Below are positions 1 to 8,502 of a stretch of DNA of 50,627 nt, piece by piece. Each line of letters begins with the position of its first letter. Within the stretch, counting starts at the first letter, position 1. The stretch is from the NCBI GenBank assembly GCA_902527265.1, contig CABZNY010000007.1:1-50627 (forward strand), written 5' to 3'. The translations under genes and the position numbers were made by a program. The notes beneath the pieces were generated by a model, which saw only the letters and a program-made list of their open reading frames with translations, was not told the origin of the DNA and did no database searches. The stretch comes from an uncultured Pelagibacteraceae bacterium (GTDB lineage Bacteria; Pseudomonadota; Alphaproteobacteria; Pelagibacterales; Pelagibacteraceae).

Positions 1-1
1 A

Positions 2-1510
2 TATGCAAGAGCTTCTAATCAACCAGGTGTAATAATTGCCGGTCAAAACGGTCCAGGAGCAACTAATCTCGTTACGGGCATAGCGCAAGCAAAAGCAGCA
101 TTTTCTCCTGTAGTATCTATTGCAGGTTTATATTCTACTAAAGATAAGATGGAGGATGCCTTTCAAGGACTTGATCAACAATCACTTTTTGATCCTATAA
201 CAAAAAAAACATGGACAGTAAAAAAGGCAAGTCATATACCATTGGCCTTTAGAGATGCTTTTAATCTTGCAATGTCACCACGCAGAGGACCAGTTTGTAT
301 AAACCTTCCAAGAAATGTTCTTTCTGATACTTCAAAGTTTTTGATTAATCAAAATAAAAAATCTTATAAAGCTGAAAGTGACTTAAAAAGTAAAAAGAAT
401 TCAATTGATAGAACTATAAAACTTATTCTCAACTCAAAAAAAACAGTAATTGTTGCTGGAGGAGGAATAAAATATAATTCAAAATTTAAGTCTGTAACAA
501 AGCTTGCTGAATTTTTAAATATTCCAATTGTAACTGCAGCAGGACATGGAGATGCAATTCCCTTCAGTCATAAGTTAAATGCTGGACAAATGGGACCTAG
601 AGGAAATATTGTTGCATCAAGATTAGTCAAAGAAGCAGAGCTAATTATTGCAATTGGTACAAGACTTGGTTTCAATTCTACTTTCTATTCGTATGACAAT
701 ATTAATAAAAATGCGAAAATTGTACAAATTGAGTTAGAAAAAACAATGATAGGAAGATACTTTCCAGTTAATGTAGGTATTCATGGCGATGCTGCTCTTG
801 TGACAGATCAAATTTTAGCTGAGTTAAGAAGACAAAAGAAAATTTTCAATTACGAACAATGGACAAATAGCTTTTTATTAGAGAGATCAAAATTTCTTAA
901 AGATAGAGATAATATAAAATCAAAAAATTTTCCAATCCAACCGAATGGTCTATTCAGAGAATTAAGAAAAGTACTACCAAAAAATACTGCAATAACACTT
1001 GATGCTGGAACACTTTGTCTTCAAGCAACAGATGCTTTAGAATATTACAATCCTCCTGCCCTTTTCACACCTCTTGATTTTGGTTTAGTAGGCTTCTCAT
1101 TTGCATGTGGTTTGGGAATAAAGGTTGCAAAACCTAATAAAACAGTCGTTAGTTTGATGGGTGATGGCGGATTTGGAATGACTATTTCTGAATTAAGTAC
1201 TGCTGTAGAGCATGGCATTAACACAATTACAATTGTAATGAATAATAAGAGTTGGGGAGCAGAAAAAGCTTATCAAAAAGATTTCTATGGTGAAAGATAT
1301 TTAGGAGCTGATATTCAAAGTCCTCCTTTTGATGAAGTTGCGAAACTATACGGTGCTAAAGGAATTAAAGTTAAAAAATTATCAGAAGTTAATGAGGCAG
1401 TAAAAAGTGCATTAAAAGTAAATAAACCAGTTGTTATAGATGTTGATGTAGATCCAAAAGCGTTATACAGTTTTAGGAGAGATAGCTTTACACATAGAAT
1501 AAGAAAATGA
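2..1510 (+). CDS. ThDP-dependent acetolactate synthase-like enzyme (Xsc/IlvB type), 5' partial
   Basis: The reading frame is open from base 2, so the N-terminus is outside the window; the ATG at 149 is internal. The first visible residues (YARASNQPGV, then QNGPGATNLVTGI) match the end of the pyrimidine-binding domain of ThDP enzymes; roughly 55 residues, including the catalytic Glu, are missing. A central domain follows, then the cofactor-binding motif GDGG...NN (about nt 1160-1250). The stretch NNKSWGAEKAYQ and the C-terminal FRRDS resemble sulfoacetaldehyde acetyltransferase (Xsc) more than biosynthetic IlvI, and a separate true IlvI lies at 39981-41747. No pta gene, the usual Xsc partner, is adjacent, so sulfoacetaldehyde is not a safe substrate call. 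The gene overlaps the next by 4 bases and heads a five-gene + strand operon. Enzyme superfamily is firm; reaction is open. Confidence 0.8.
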   Translation, partial: YARASNQPGVIIAGQNGPGATNLVTGIAQAKAAFSPVVSIAGLYSTKDKMEDAFQGLDQQSLFDPITKKTWTVKKASHIPLAFRDAFNLAMSPRRGPVCINLPRNVLSDTSKFLINQNKKSYKAESDLKSKKNSIDRTIKLILNSKKTVIVAGGGIKYNSKFKSVTKLAEFLNIPIVTAAGHGDAIPFSHKLNAGQMGPRGNIVASRLVKEAELIIAIGTRLGFNSTFYSYDNINKNAKIVQIELEKTMIGRYFPVNVGIHGDAALVTDQILAELRRQKKIFNYEQWTNSFLLERSKFLKDRDNIKSKNFPIQPNGLFRELRKVLPKNTAITLDAGTLCLQATDALEYYNPPALFTPLDFGLVGFSFACGLGIKVAKPNKTVVSLMGDGGFGMTISELSTAVEHGINTITIVMNNKSWGAEKAYQKDFYGERYLGADIQSPPFDEVAKLYGAKGIKVKKLSEVNEAVKSALKVNKPVVIDVDVDPKALYSFRRDSFTHRIRK

Positions 1511-2094
1511 AATTAGAACTACGTAAGTTTACTAAATTTGTAGATAAGACTTTTATTGAAGGTGGAAAAGAAGCTAAAGAACCTGTTTTGATGGTTTCTG
1601 TTGCTGCAGTTTTTAAAAATCCTTGGGATGGAAAAGGTTTTGTGGAAGATTTAAAACCCATTATTTTAGATCTAGCTCCTAAACTCGGAGATTTATTGGT
1701 TCCTGAACTTATTAAAGAAATAGGCTCTCCTGATAAAATATTAGCATATGGAAAAGCAGGTGTGGTTGGACTGAATGGAGAAATAGAACATGCATCAGCA
1801 TTTATTCATACTTTAAGATTTGGTAATAAGTTCAGAGATGCTGTTGGAGGAACTTCTTATTTGAGTTTTACGAATACAAGAGGTCCGGCTGGATCAAAAA
1901 TATCTATCCCAATGATGCACAAAACAGACTCTGGTTTAAGACCATATTATCTTACACATGAGTTTACAATTCATGATGCCCCATTTGATGATGAAATTGT
2001 TATTGCAATTGGTGGTGCTTCGACAGGTAGAGCTCATGCAAGAACAGGTGATAGGTACCAAGATATGAAGGAGATGGGCATTGAACCAAAATAA
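1507..2094 (+). CDS. Amino acid synthesis family protein (PF06684, formerly DUF1185)
   Basis: A 195-residue protein matching the DUF1185/AA_synth family by its characteristic N-terminal block (AAVFKNPWDGKGFVEDL), the middle YGKAGVVGLNGEIEHA segment and the C-terminal DEIVIAIGGASTGRAHAR block. It has no signal peptide or membrane segment, so it should be cytoplasmic. The family's biochemistry is poorly defined and the name should not be read as evidence of a biosynthetic role. It starts inside the last codons of the ThDP enzyme gene (4-base overlap), and the hydrolase ATG follows its stop by 2 bases, which implies co-translation with a catabolic-looking set (ThDP lyase, hydrolase, aldehyde dehydrogenase). 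Confidence 0.75.
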   Translation: MKLELRKFTKFVDKTFIEGGKEAKEPVLMVSVAAVFKNPWDGKGFVEDLKPIILDLAPKLGDLLVPELIKEIGSPDKILAYGKAGVVGLNGEIEHASAFIHTLRFGNKFRDAVGGTSYLSFTNTRGPAGSKISIPMMHKTDSGLRPYYLTHEFTIHDAPFDDEIVIAIGGASTGRAHARTGDRYQDMKEMGIEPK

Positions 2095-2096
2095 TA

Positions 2097-2870
2097 ATGA
2101 TCAATGCAACAGACTCTAAAGGTACATTCTATAAACTAAATCAAAAAGAAGGAATTCCAATAGTATTTATTCATGGTGTGGGTCTTGATCATAATATTTG
2201 GGATCCACAAATTGATGAATTTGATAACACAGTTTTAATTTATGATATTCTTGGACACGGTAGAACACCTTTAAATAAAGAAAAAATAAGTTTTGATGAT
2301 TTTTCAGATCAAATTATTGATCTAATTGATGAATTAAAATTTGATAAAATTCACCTTGTTGGATTTTCAATAGGCTCATTGATTGCAAGAAACTTTGGAA
2401 CGAAATTTAGTGATAGATTGAAATCCCTAACATTGTTGTGCTCAATATTTGATAGATCTGATGATGAACAAAAAATAGTAAATGAAAGGTTTGAGCAGAC
2501 AAAAAAAGATCAAAAACTTACAAAAGACGCGCTCAAGAGATGGTTTAATAATGATTTTATTGAAAAAAATCCTCTAATTTCAGATAAAATCATCACAATT
2601 CTTAATAATAATAATATGGATAACTTTATTAAAGTTTACTCATTGTTTGTAAATCACAAAGATAACGAAAAATTTGAAAATATTAATGTTAAAACACTTG
2701 TGATGACTGGAGAAGGTGATATCGGCTCAACTCCAGAAATGACCGATAATCTGAGTAAAAAAATTAAAAATTCTGAAGCAAAAATAATACCTGTAGGTAA
2801 ACATCTGTGTAGTATTGAATGCTCTTATGATGTAAATAAAGCAATTAAAGATCATATAAAAAATGCCTGA
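2097..2870 (+). CDS. Alpha/beta hydrolase (PcaD/enol-lactonase-like)
   Basis: A 257-residue alpha/beta hydrolase. It shows the oxyanion-hole HG after strand 3 (FIHGVGLDHNIW, residues 25-36), the nucleophile elbow GFSIGS with Ser91, a probable acid Asp208 (TGEGD) and a catalytic His236 (GKHLC). Overall layout resembles 3-oxoadipate enol-lactonase and related carboxyl-ester or C-C hydrolases; no sequence feature fixes the substrate. There is no signal peptide. The 3' end overlaps the aldehyde dehydrogenase start by 8 bases, so the two are probably translationally coupled. In context it could open a lactone, ester or thioester intermediate between the ThDP enzyme and the dehydrogenase; that order is inference. 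Confidence 0.8.
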   Translation: MINATDSKGTFYKLNQKEGIPIVFIHGVGLDHNIWDPQIDEFDNTVLIYDILGHGRTPLNKEKISFDDFSDQIIDLIDELKFDKIHLVGFSIGSLIARNFGTKFSDRLKSLTLLCSIFDRSDDEQKIVNERFEQTKKDQKLTKDALKRWFNNDFIEKNPLISDKIITILNNNNMDNFIKVYSLFVNHKDNEKFENINVKTLVMTGEGDIGSTPEMTDNLSKKIKNSEAKIIPVGKHLCSIECSYDVNKAIKDHIKNA

Positions 2871-4344
2871 ATTGAAAAAATACAAAATGTTTATAGGAGG
2901 AGAATGGGTTGACTCCGACACTAAAAAAACTTTTGAAACTTTAAATCCCGAGGATAATAAACCATGGGCTATTGTTCCTGAGGCAAGTGCTTCTGATGTA
3001 GATAAAGCAGTTCAAGCAGCTCAAAAAGCCTTTGAAGGAGATTGGCCTAAAATATTACCGCGTCAAAGAGCAAAGTTTCTAAGAGCTATTGGAAATAAGC
3101 TTAGAGATAACGCAGAATTACTTGGAAAAATTGAAACTATAGATACTGGAAAACTTTATAGAGAAACAAATAAACAAGCAAATTATATTGCTGAGTATTA
3201 CGATTATTATGCTGGTATGGCAGACAAGGTCGAAGGTACAGTTCTACCAATAGATAAACCAAATATTCAAGCTATAACTTCAAGAATACCTATTGGTGTT
3301 ATTGCTGCGATTGTTCCATGGAATTCTCAAATGTTTTTAACAGCAACAAAACTTGCACCTGCTTTAGCAATGGGAAATACTGTGGTTATTAAATCCTCTG
3401 AACTTGCACCAGCAGTAATGTTTGAATTTGCAAAATTGATAGAGGAAACTGGTATCCCTAAAGGAGTAGTAAATGTTATTACAGGTTTTGGAGATCCCTG
3501 TGGAAAAGCTTTAACTACTCATAATTTAGTTGAAAAAGTTGCTTTTACAGGAGGGCCCGAAACTGCAAGACATATAATTAGAAATTCAGCAGAAAATTTA
3601 TCAGAAGTAAGCTTAGAACTTGGAGGAAAAAGTCCTGTTGCAGTGTTTAATGATGCTCACCAAGAAAATGCTATTAATGGAATTACTGCAGGAATATTTG
3701 GAGCTAGCGGACAGAGTTGTATTGCTGGTTCAAGGTTATATCTACAAAAAGGAATTTACGATGAGTTCCTTGATAAACTCACAAAAAGAGCTGAAAAAAT
3801 AAAAATTGGTTCTCCTATGGATCCAGATACAGAAATGGGACCTTTAAGTAATTATAAACAATTAGAAATAATTGAAAAAAACATAAAAAAAACTACAGAA
3901 CAGGGTGGAAAAATAAAATGTGGTGGTGAAAGGCATCCATTTTCAAATGAGGGATACTACTTTCCTCCTACAATAATTGAATGTGATAATCATAATCTTC
4001 CAACAGCAAAAAACGAGCTTTTTGGACCAGTTTTATCAGTTATGAAATTTGATACAGAAAAAGAGGTAATAGAGAAAATGAACGATAATCAATATGGATT
4101 ATCTTCTGGAGTTTATACTAGTGACTTCTCTAGAGGTCTAAGAGTTTCTAATGCAATAAGAGCAGGTATAACATTTGTAAATACTTATAGATTGATTTCT
4201 CCATCAGCACCTTTTGGTGGTATTAAAGATAGTGGATATGGAAAGGAAGCGGGAATGGACTCAATAAAGGATTATACTAGAGTTAAGACAACTTGGTATT
4301 ACACATCTGATGAACCAACTTTAGATCCTTTCTCTATAAGATAA
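2863..4344 (+). CDS. NAD(P)-dependent aldehyde dehydrogenase
   Basis: A 493-residue full-length ALDH-superfamily enzyme that oxidises an aldehyde to a carboxylate. Visible catalytic elements are VPWN with Asn154, the cofactor-loop motif FTGGPET (228-234), the general base Glu252 in LELGGKS, and the nucleophile Cys286 in SGQSC. The usual ELFGPVL block follows late in the protein. Start choice: the ATG at 2863 gives the standard N-terminus (IGGEWVDS) and overlaps the hydrolase by 8 bases. Closest in style to the betaine-aldehyde or hydroxymuconic-semialdehyde branch, but substrate cannot be read from sequence. Fourth gene of the + strand operon. Confidence 0.9.
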   Translation: MPELKKYKMFIGGEWVDSDTKKTFETLNPEDNKPWAIVPEASASDVDKAVQAAQKAFEGDWPKILPRQRAKFLRAIGNKLRDNAELLGKIETIDTGKLYRETNKQANYIAEYYDYYAGMADKVEGTVLPIDKPNIQAITSRIPIGVIAAIVPWNSQMFLTATKLAPALAMGNTVVIKSSELAPAVMFEFAKLIEETGIPKGVVNVITGFGDPCGKALTTHNLVEKVAFTGGPETARHIIRNSAENLSEVSLELGGKSPVAVFNDAHQENAINGITAGIFGASGQSCIAGSRLYLQKGIYDEFLDKLTKRAEKIKIGSPMDPDTEMGPLSNYKQLEIIEKNIKKTTEQGGKIKCGGERHPFSNEGYYFPPTIIECDNHNLPTAKNELFGPVLSVMKFDTEKEVIEKMNDNQYGLSSGVYTSDFSRGLRVSNAIRAGITFVNTYRLISPSAPFGGIKDSGYGKEAGMDSIKDYTRVKTTWYYTSDEPTLDPFSIR

Positions 4345-4347
4345 TTT

Positions 4348-5205
4348 TTGTCTGCAAAACATACTTTACTTATTTTATTTGTTGTATTTTTATTAGGAAG
4401 TGCATATCCAACTGGCAAGCTTGGGTTAAACGACACTATTCCACCAATTCTTTTTGGTTCATTACGAATGGCTATTGTTTTTATTTGTTTAATTCCATTT
4501 TTTAAAATTCAAAGTATAGATAACAAATATATTATTCCTTTGATTGGGTTTTCATTATGTTTTGGTGTTGCAGTGAATATGTTTTTATATTTATCTATAA
4601 ATGCATCAAGTATACTTGCACCAATTACAATAGGTGCTCAACTTTCAATTCCATTTGGGATTATATTAAGCTCAATATTTTTAAATGAAAAAATAAGTTA
4701 TAAGAAATGGATATTAATTATGGTATCTTTTTTTGGTATTGTCATACTTGCATTTGACCCAAAAGTAATCGAGGAAATAATAGGATCACTTCTTATTTGT
4801 GGTATGGCATTTTTTTATGGATTATCCCAAGTATTTTCAAGATATTTAAAAGAATTAGATGTTAAATTTACTAATACTATAATGAGCTTTACTGGATTTA
4901 TAATTTTAATAATATTGTCTTCAATATTTGAGGGAAATACATTTCAAACAATTAAAAATATAAGTTTAGGAAGTTGGTTCACAGTTTTATACGCTGGAGC
5001 AGTTATTTCTTTGCTTGGACATTTAATGATGTTCTATCTTTATAAATTTTATCCTCTTGATATGGTATTGCCATTCTACGCTTTGTTCCCTGTATTTGGT
5101 TTAATTCTTACTTTTTTTATTTTTGGTGAGATTCCATCTTTAGTAACAGTAATTGGGGGAATAATTGTCATTACTTCAGTGTTTTTTGCTCAAAAAATGA
5201 GATAA
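4348..5205 (+). CDS. DMT-superfamily permease (EamA)
   Basis: A 285-residue integral membrane protein with about ten hydrophobic helices in two EamA halves, typical of drug/metabolite transporters that move amino acids, nucleobases or related metabolites. The start is a TTG at 4348, three bases after the ALDH stop; no ATG is available before the first transmembrane helix, so TTG is likely real. The short GSAYPTGKLGL segment in helix 1 is typical of the family. As last gene of the catabolic operon it may export an intermediate or import the substrate. Direction and substrate are unknown. Confidence 0.8.
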   Translation: MSAKHTLLILFVVFLLGSAYPTGKLGLNDTIPPILFGSLRMAIVFICLIPFFKIQSIDNKYIIPLIGFSLCFGVAVNMFLYLSINASSILAPITIGAQLSIPFGIILSSIFLNEKISYKKWILIMVSFFGIVILAFDPKVIEEIIGSLLICGMAFFYGLSQVFSRYLKELDVKFTNTIMSFTGFIILIILSSIFEGNTFQTIKNISLGSWFTVLYAGAVISLLGHLMMFYLYKFYPLDMVLPFYALFPVFGLILTFFIFGEIPSLVTVIGGIIVITSVFFAQKMR

Positions 5206-5253
5206 TTTTCTCATTGAAAATTAAAATCAATAGGATTTAATTTTGTTTATATA

Positions 5254-5267
5254 AATTGTTAACAATT
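5254..5267. promoter_or_regulatory. 14-bp palindrome between probable -10 and start of the binding-protein gene
   Basis: AATTGTTAACAATT is a perfect palindrome immediately 3' of a TATAAA-like -10 (5250-5255) and just ahead of the AGAGGG ribosome binding site. This is a position where a repressor would block transcription start. No strong -35 is visible upstream. AT-rich palindromes of this size arise by chance in such a genome, so function is inferred only from position. Confidence 0.35.
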
Positions 5268-5276
5268 AGAGGGAAT

Positions 5277-6467
5277 ATGAAAAAACTAGTATTAGCGATG
5301 TTTGTATTTGTTTCTTGCTTTGCAACTAAAGCATATTCAGATGGACATGGCATTAAAATGGGAATTATTTTAGGATTTACAGGTCCTATTGAATCCCTAA
5401 CTCCAGCAATGGCTGCATCTGCAGAGCTTGCATTTAAAGAAGCTTCAGATTCAGGTTCATTACTTGGAGGAAAGAAGATTTCTGTTGAGAGAGCAGATTC
5501 AACTTGTGTTGACTCAGCTGCTGCAACAGCTGCTGCAGAAGGTTTAATATCTGGCGGTGTAGTAGCAATTATGGGTGCTGATTGTTCTGGTGTAACTGGA
5601 GCTATTGCAACTAACGTTGCTGTTCCAAATGGTGTAGTTATGATTTCACCATCAGCTACTTCTCCAGGATTAACTGATCTTAATGATAATGGATATTTCT
5701 TTAGAACTGCTCCATCTGACGCAAGAGGTGGTCAAGTATTAGCAGATATTACTAAAGATAGAAAAGTTAAAAGTATTGCAGTTACACACACTAACAACGA
5801 CTACGGTAAAGGTTTAGCAGATGTATATGTTGCAGCTGTTAAAGCTCATGGAATAAACGTAACAGTTGTTACAGCTCATGAAGAAGGTAAAGGAGACTAC
5901 GGTGCTGAAGTTGCAACATTAGCAGCAGCAGGTGGCGATGCTTTAGCTGTATTAGGTTACTTAGATCAAGCTGGTGGAAGTATCATTGATGGTTCATTAG
6001 ATTCAGGTGCGTTTGACGTATTTGTTTTATCTGATGGAATGATCGGTGACTCTTTAACTGACAGATTCGGAAATGATCTAAACAAATCATTTGGATCTTT
6101 GCCAGGATCAATGGGTAAAGGTGCTACAATATTTAAAGGCGTAGCAGGTGGAGCAGGGATTGATTCATCTGGACCTTATACTTCAGAGTCTTACGATGCA
6201 GCAGCATTAATAGTTTTAGCTATGCAAGCAGGTGGTAAAGCTGATCGAGCTACTGTTCAAGCAAATGTAATGTCAGTTGCAAATGCTCCAGGAGAAAAAA
6301 TATATCCAGGAGAATTAAAAAAAGCATTAGATTTACTTGCTAGCGGTAAAGCAGTTAACTACGAAGGTGCATCTAGTGTTGAATTTACTGATGTTGGAGA
6401 AGCATCAGGTGCCTTTATTGAAAAAGAAATTAAAGGTGGAAAATTTAAAGACAAAAAACAGAGATAA
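5277..6467 (+). CDS. Periplasmic substrate-binding protein of a Liv-type ABC transporter
   Basis: A Periplasmic_binding_6-type protein (396 aa from the ATG at 5277). That start is preferred over the in-frame TTG at 5256 because AGAGGG lies just upstream and a clean signal peptide begins there (MKKLVLAMFVFVSCFATKAYS, cleavage probably before DGHG). The mature part starts with IKMGIILGFTGPIESL and contains the SPSATSPGL and NNDYGKG motifs usual for LivK/AmiC-like binders of amino acids and small amides. It has its own leader with a palindrome and ends in a strong terminator, so it is expressed separately from the operon before it. It converges with the livMHFG set at 7132-11016, its most likely membrane partner; that pairing is inferred from proximity. 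Confidence 0.88.
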   Translation: MKKLVLAMFVFVSCFATKAYSDGHGIKMGIILGFTGPIESLTPAMAASAELAFKEASDSGSLLGGKKISVERADSTCVDSAAATAAAEGLISGGVVAIMGADCSGVTGAIATNVAVPNGVVMISPSATSPGLTDLNDNGYFFRTAPSDARGGQVLADITKDRKVKSIAVTHTNNDYGKGLADVYVAAVKAHGINVTVVTAHEEGKGDYGAEVATLAAAGGDALAVLGYLDQAGGSIIDGSLDSGAFDVFVLSDGMIGDSLTDRFGNDLNKSFGSLPGSMGKGATIFKGVAGGAGIDSSGPYTSESYDAAALIVLAMQAGGKADRATVQANVMSVANAPGEKIYPGELKKALDLLASGKAVNYEGASSVEFTDVGEASGAFIEKEIKGGKFKDKKQR

Positions 6468-6481
6468 TATTTGTTAAATTT

Positions 6482-6515
6482 AACTCCAGCGGTGAAAGCT
6501 GCTGGAGTTTTTTTT
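6482..6515 (+). terminator. Rho-independent terminator after the binding-protein gene
   Basis: Perfect 9-bp stem AACTCCAGC (6482-6490) / GCTGGAGTT (6501-6509) with a 10-base loop, running into eight T residues (6508-6515). It lies 15 bases after the stop of the + strand gene. The T tract overlaps the stop codon of the convergent LysE gene. On the opposite strand no comparable U tract follows, so it should work mainly in + orientation. Confidence 0.9.
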
Positions 6516-7122
6516 ATTTTAGAATACTCATAAAAACATAAACTGATAGCAAGGACATGAAGAGGACTATAGAGTAATTAATTGTTTTCCATAGTCTTTC
6601 ACTACTTACATAATTAGATAAGAATTTTGAGAGATATCCTAGTATAAAAAAGAAAAGAAATGATGAAATTGATGCTCCAATACCAAAAAGGTATTTTTGA
6701 GTTATTAAAAAATCTTTAGAAAAGTTACCTAAAAAAAATACCGTATCTGAATACACATGTGGATTTAAGTAAGTAAAACCAAGTGTTTTAAGAACTGTAG
6801 AGATAAAAGTATTTCTATCAGAATTTTTATTGATCGAAATTTGATTATTAATCGACTTTAATTTCCTCCAGATAAAATTTATTAAAAATAAAAGAAGGAG
6901 AAGATTTAATATGAGTTCTATTAATGGTGAAAAAAAACTCTGGAAATGATGAAATAGAAATATTCCTAAAAAAATAAGTATAAAATCAGATAATGAGCAA
7001 ATTAAGCAAACAATAAATACATGTTTCTTTTTTAGACCTTGTTCAATTACAAATATATTTTGTGCTCCAATTGCCAGGATTAAACTAAGACCTGTAAGAA
7101 AACCAAAAATTAAATAGCTCAC
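6514..7122 (-). CDS. LysE/ArgO-family amino-acid exporter
   Basis: A 202-residue inner-membrane protein with about six helices. The N-terminal block GLSLILAIGAQNIFVIEQG and the LGFTYLNPHVYSDT motif are hallmarks of the LysE/ArgO branch, which exports basic amino acids such as lysine or arginine. It is the last gene of a long - strand run whose livM ends 9 bases upstream. In known cases LysE-type exporters relieve amino-acid overload; placement at the tail of an amino-acid uptake block fits that idea, but the substrate here is unproven. Confidence 0.85.
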   Translation of the reverse strand: MSYLIFGFLTGLSLILAIGAQNIFVIEQGLKKKHVFIVCLICSLSDFILIFLGIFLFHHFQSFFSPLIELILNLLLLLFLINFIWRKLKSINNQISINKNSDRNTFISTVLKTLGFTYLNPHVYSDTVFFLGNFSKDFLITQKYLFGIGASISSFLFFFILGYLSKFLSNYVSSERLWKTINYSIVLFMSLLSVYVFMSILK

Positions 7123-7131
7123 TTTTCAAGA

Positions 7132-8502
7132 TTATTGTTTAATAATCTTTTCAGGAATTATGCCCTGAGGTCTAAATCTCATTATTAAAAGAAGACCTAT
7201 TCCAACTAATAAAAATCTAAAATACGGTGCACTATTTATTAAATGAATTTTTATCTCATTTGTTTCTGGAAGATGTGCAGTAAATAGATTTATAAAAAAT
7301 AATGCAATTGGTGCAGCTTCTACCCATAAAAACCAAACTACAAAACCACCAAGAATTGCTCCAAAATTATTACCTGTTCCACCTACAATAACCATCACCC
7401 ATATAACAAATGTATATCTCATAGGTCGGTAACTTCCTGGTGTAAATAATCCATCATTAGTTACCATCATTGCTCCCGCTATTCCAACAATGGCTGAACC
7501 TAAGATAAATATAAATAAATGCTGTTTAACAACATTCTTTCCCATTGCACTTGCCGCTTCTTCATTATCTCTTATGGCTCTCATCATTCTTCCCCAGGGT
7601 GAATAAAGTGCTTTTTGAGTAACTAACAATAAAATAATAACTACTACTAAAAATAACCCAGCAAAACAAAGTTTTACATAAATTGAAGATGCATCTATTA
7701 CTAATTGGTTTAAAAGGTCTTGTCTTTCCGTAAGTGAGTTGGTTAATGATAATTTTGTATTATGAAGTTTTTCAACTAGGTTTATAAACCATGGTGATGT
7801 CTGTAAATCTATCTCATAAGGAGCAGGTCTCTTTAATCCTATAACATTTTTTACACCCCTCGCTAACCAATCCTCATGTTTAATAATTGAAACAACTATT
7901 TCTGCTATTAATAAGGTTGCTATGGCTAGATAATCTGCTCTTAAACCTAATGCAACTTTTCCAACTATAAATGCTAAACCAGCTGCAAAAAAACCACCAA
8001 CAATCCAAGAGAATAAAACTGGCATTCCTAATCCACCTAAAAAACCAGTTTTAGCTGGCTCAACAGCCTCTATTAATTCGATGGCTGGTCCTGAAATTAT
8101 TTTGATAAGCAAAAGCCCAACTATAATTATTCCTGCAACTAAGTAGTTTCTTTTCTTTGATTTATCTATGTTTTTGAGAACATATCTTATAGAAAATATC
8201 ATTAAGACTATAAGAAGAATACTCATCAGCATGTTTACTCCTCCAACACTCCATGCTTCAGACACTGGAGCAACAGACACAAGTACTACTGCCAATCCTC
8301 CTAAAGCTGTGTAGCCCATTATCCCAAAGTTAATAAGACCTGCGTATCCCCATTGAATATTTGCACCCATGGTCATTACTGCTGAAATCATACAATAATT
8401 AAAAATTGTCAAAGCAATAGACCAAGACTGAAAAATACCTACTAAAATTATTAGACCTAACATAATTGAGTAAGCAATAATTATATTTAAGTAATTCTTC
8501 AT
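7132..8502 (-). CDS. livM: Liv-type ABC transporter permease, LivM family (long form)
   Basis: A 456-residue inner-membrane permease of the BPD_transp_2 family. The N-terminal part (GYAGLINFGIMGYTALGG) and the cytoplasmic coupling loop (RAIRDNEEAASAMGKNV) are diagnostic for LivM. It is more than 100 residues longer than usual because of extra segments: a charged plus hydrophobic stretch at about residues 90-165 and a hydrophilic loop at about 210-270. It overlaps livH by 4 bases. It pairs with livH and the two ATPases upstream on the same strand, and probably with the binding protein at 5277-6467. Confidence 0.92.
   Translation of the reverse strand: MKNYLNIIIAYSIMLGLIILVGIFQSWSIALTIFNYCMISAVMTMGANIQWGYAGLINFGIMGYTALGGLAVVLVSVAPVSEAWSVGGVNMLMSILLIVLMIFSIRYVLKNIDKSKKRNYLVAGIIIVGLLLIKIISGPAIELIEAVEPAKTGFLGGLGMPVLFSWIVGGFFAAGLAFIVGKVALGLRADYLAIATLLIAEIVVSIIKHEDWLARGVKNVIGLKRPAPYEIDLQTSPWFINLVEKLHNTKLSLTNSLTERQDLLNQLVIDASSIYVKLCFAGLFLVVVIILLLVTQKALYSPWGRMMRAIRDNEEAASAMGKNVVKQHLFIFILGSAIVGIAGAMMVTNDGLFTPGSYRPMRYTFVIWVMVIVGGTGNNFGAILGGFVVWFLWVEAAPIALFFINLFTAHLPETNEIKIHLINSAPYFRFLLVGIGLLLIMRFRPQGIIPEKIIKQ

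Noticed and set aside
149..151. ATG as start of the first gene
   Set aside because: The frame is open to base 2 and the upstream codons encode conserved ThDP-enzyme sequence, so the gene is truncated by the window edge.
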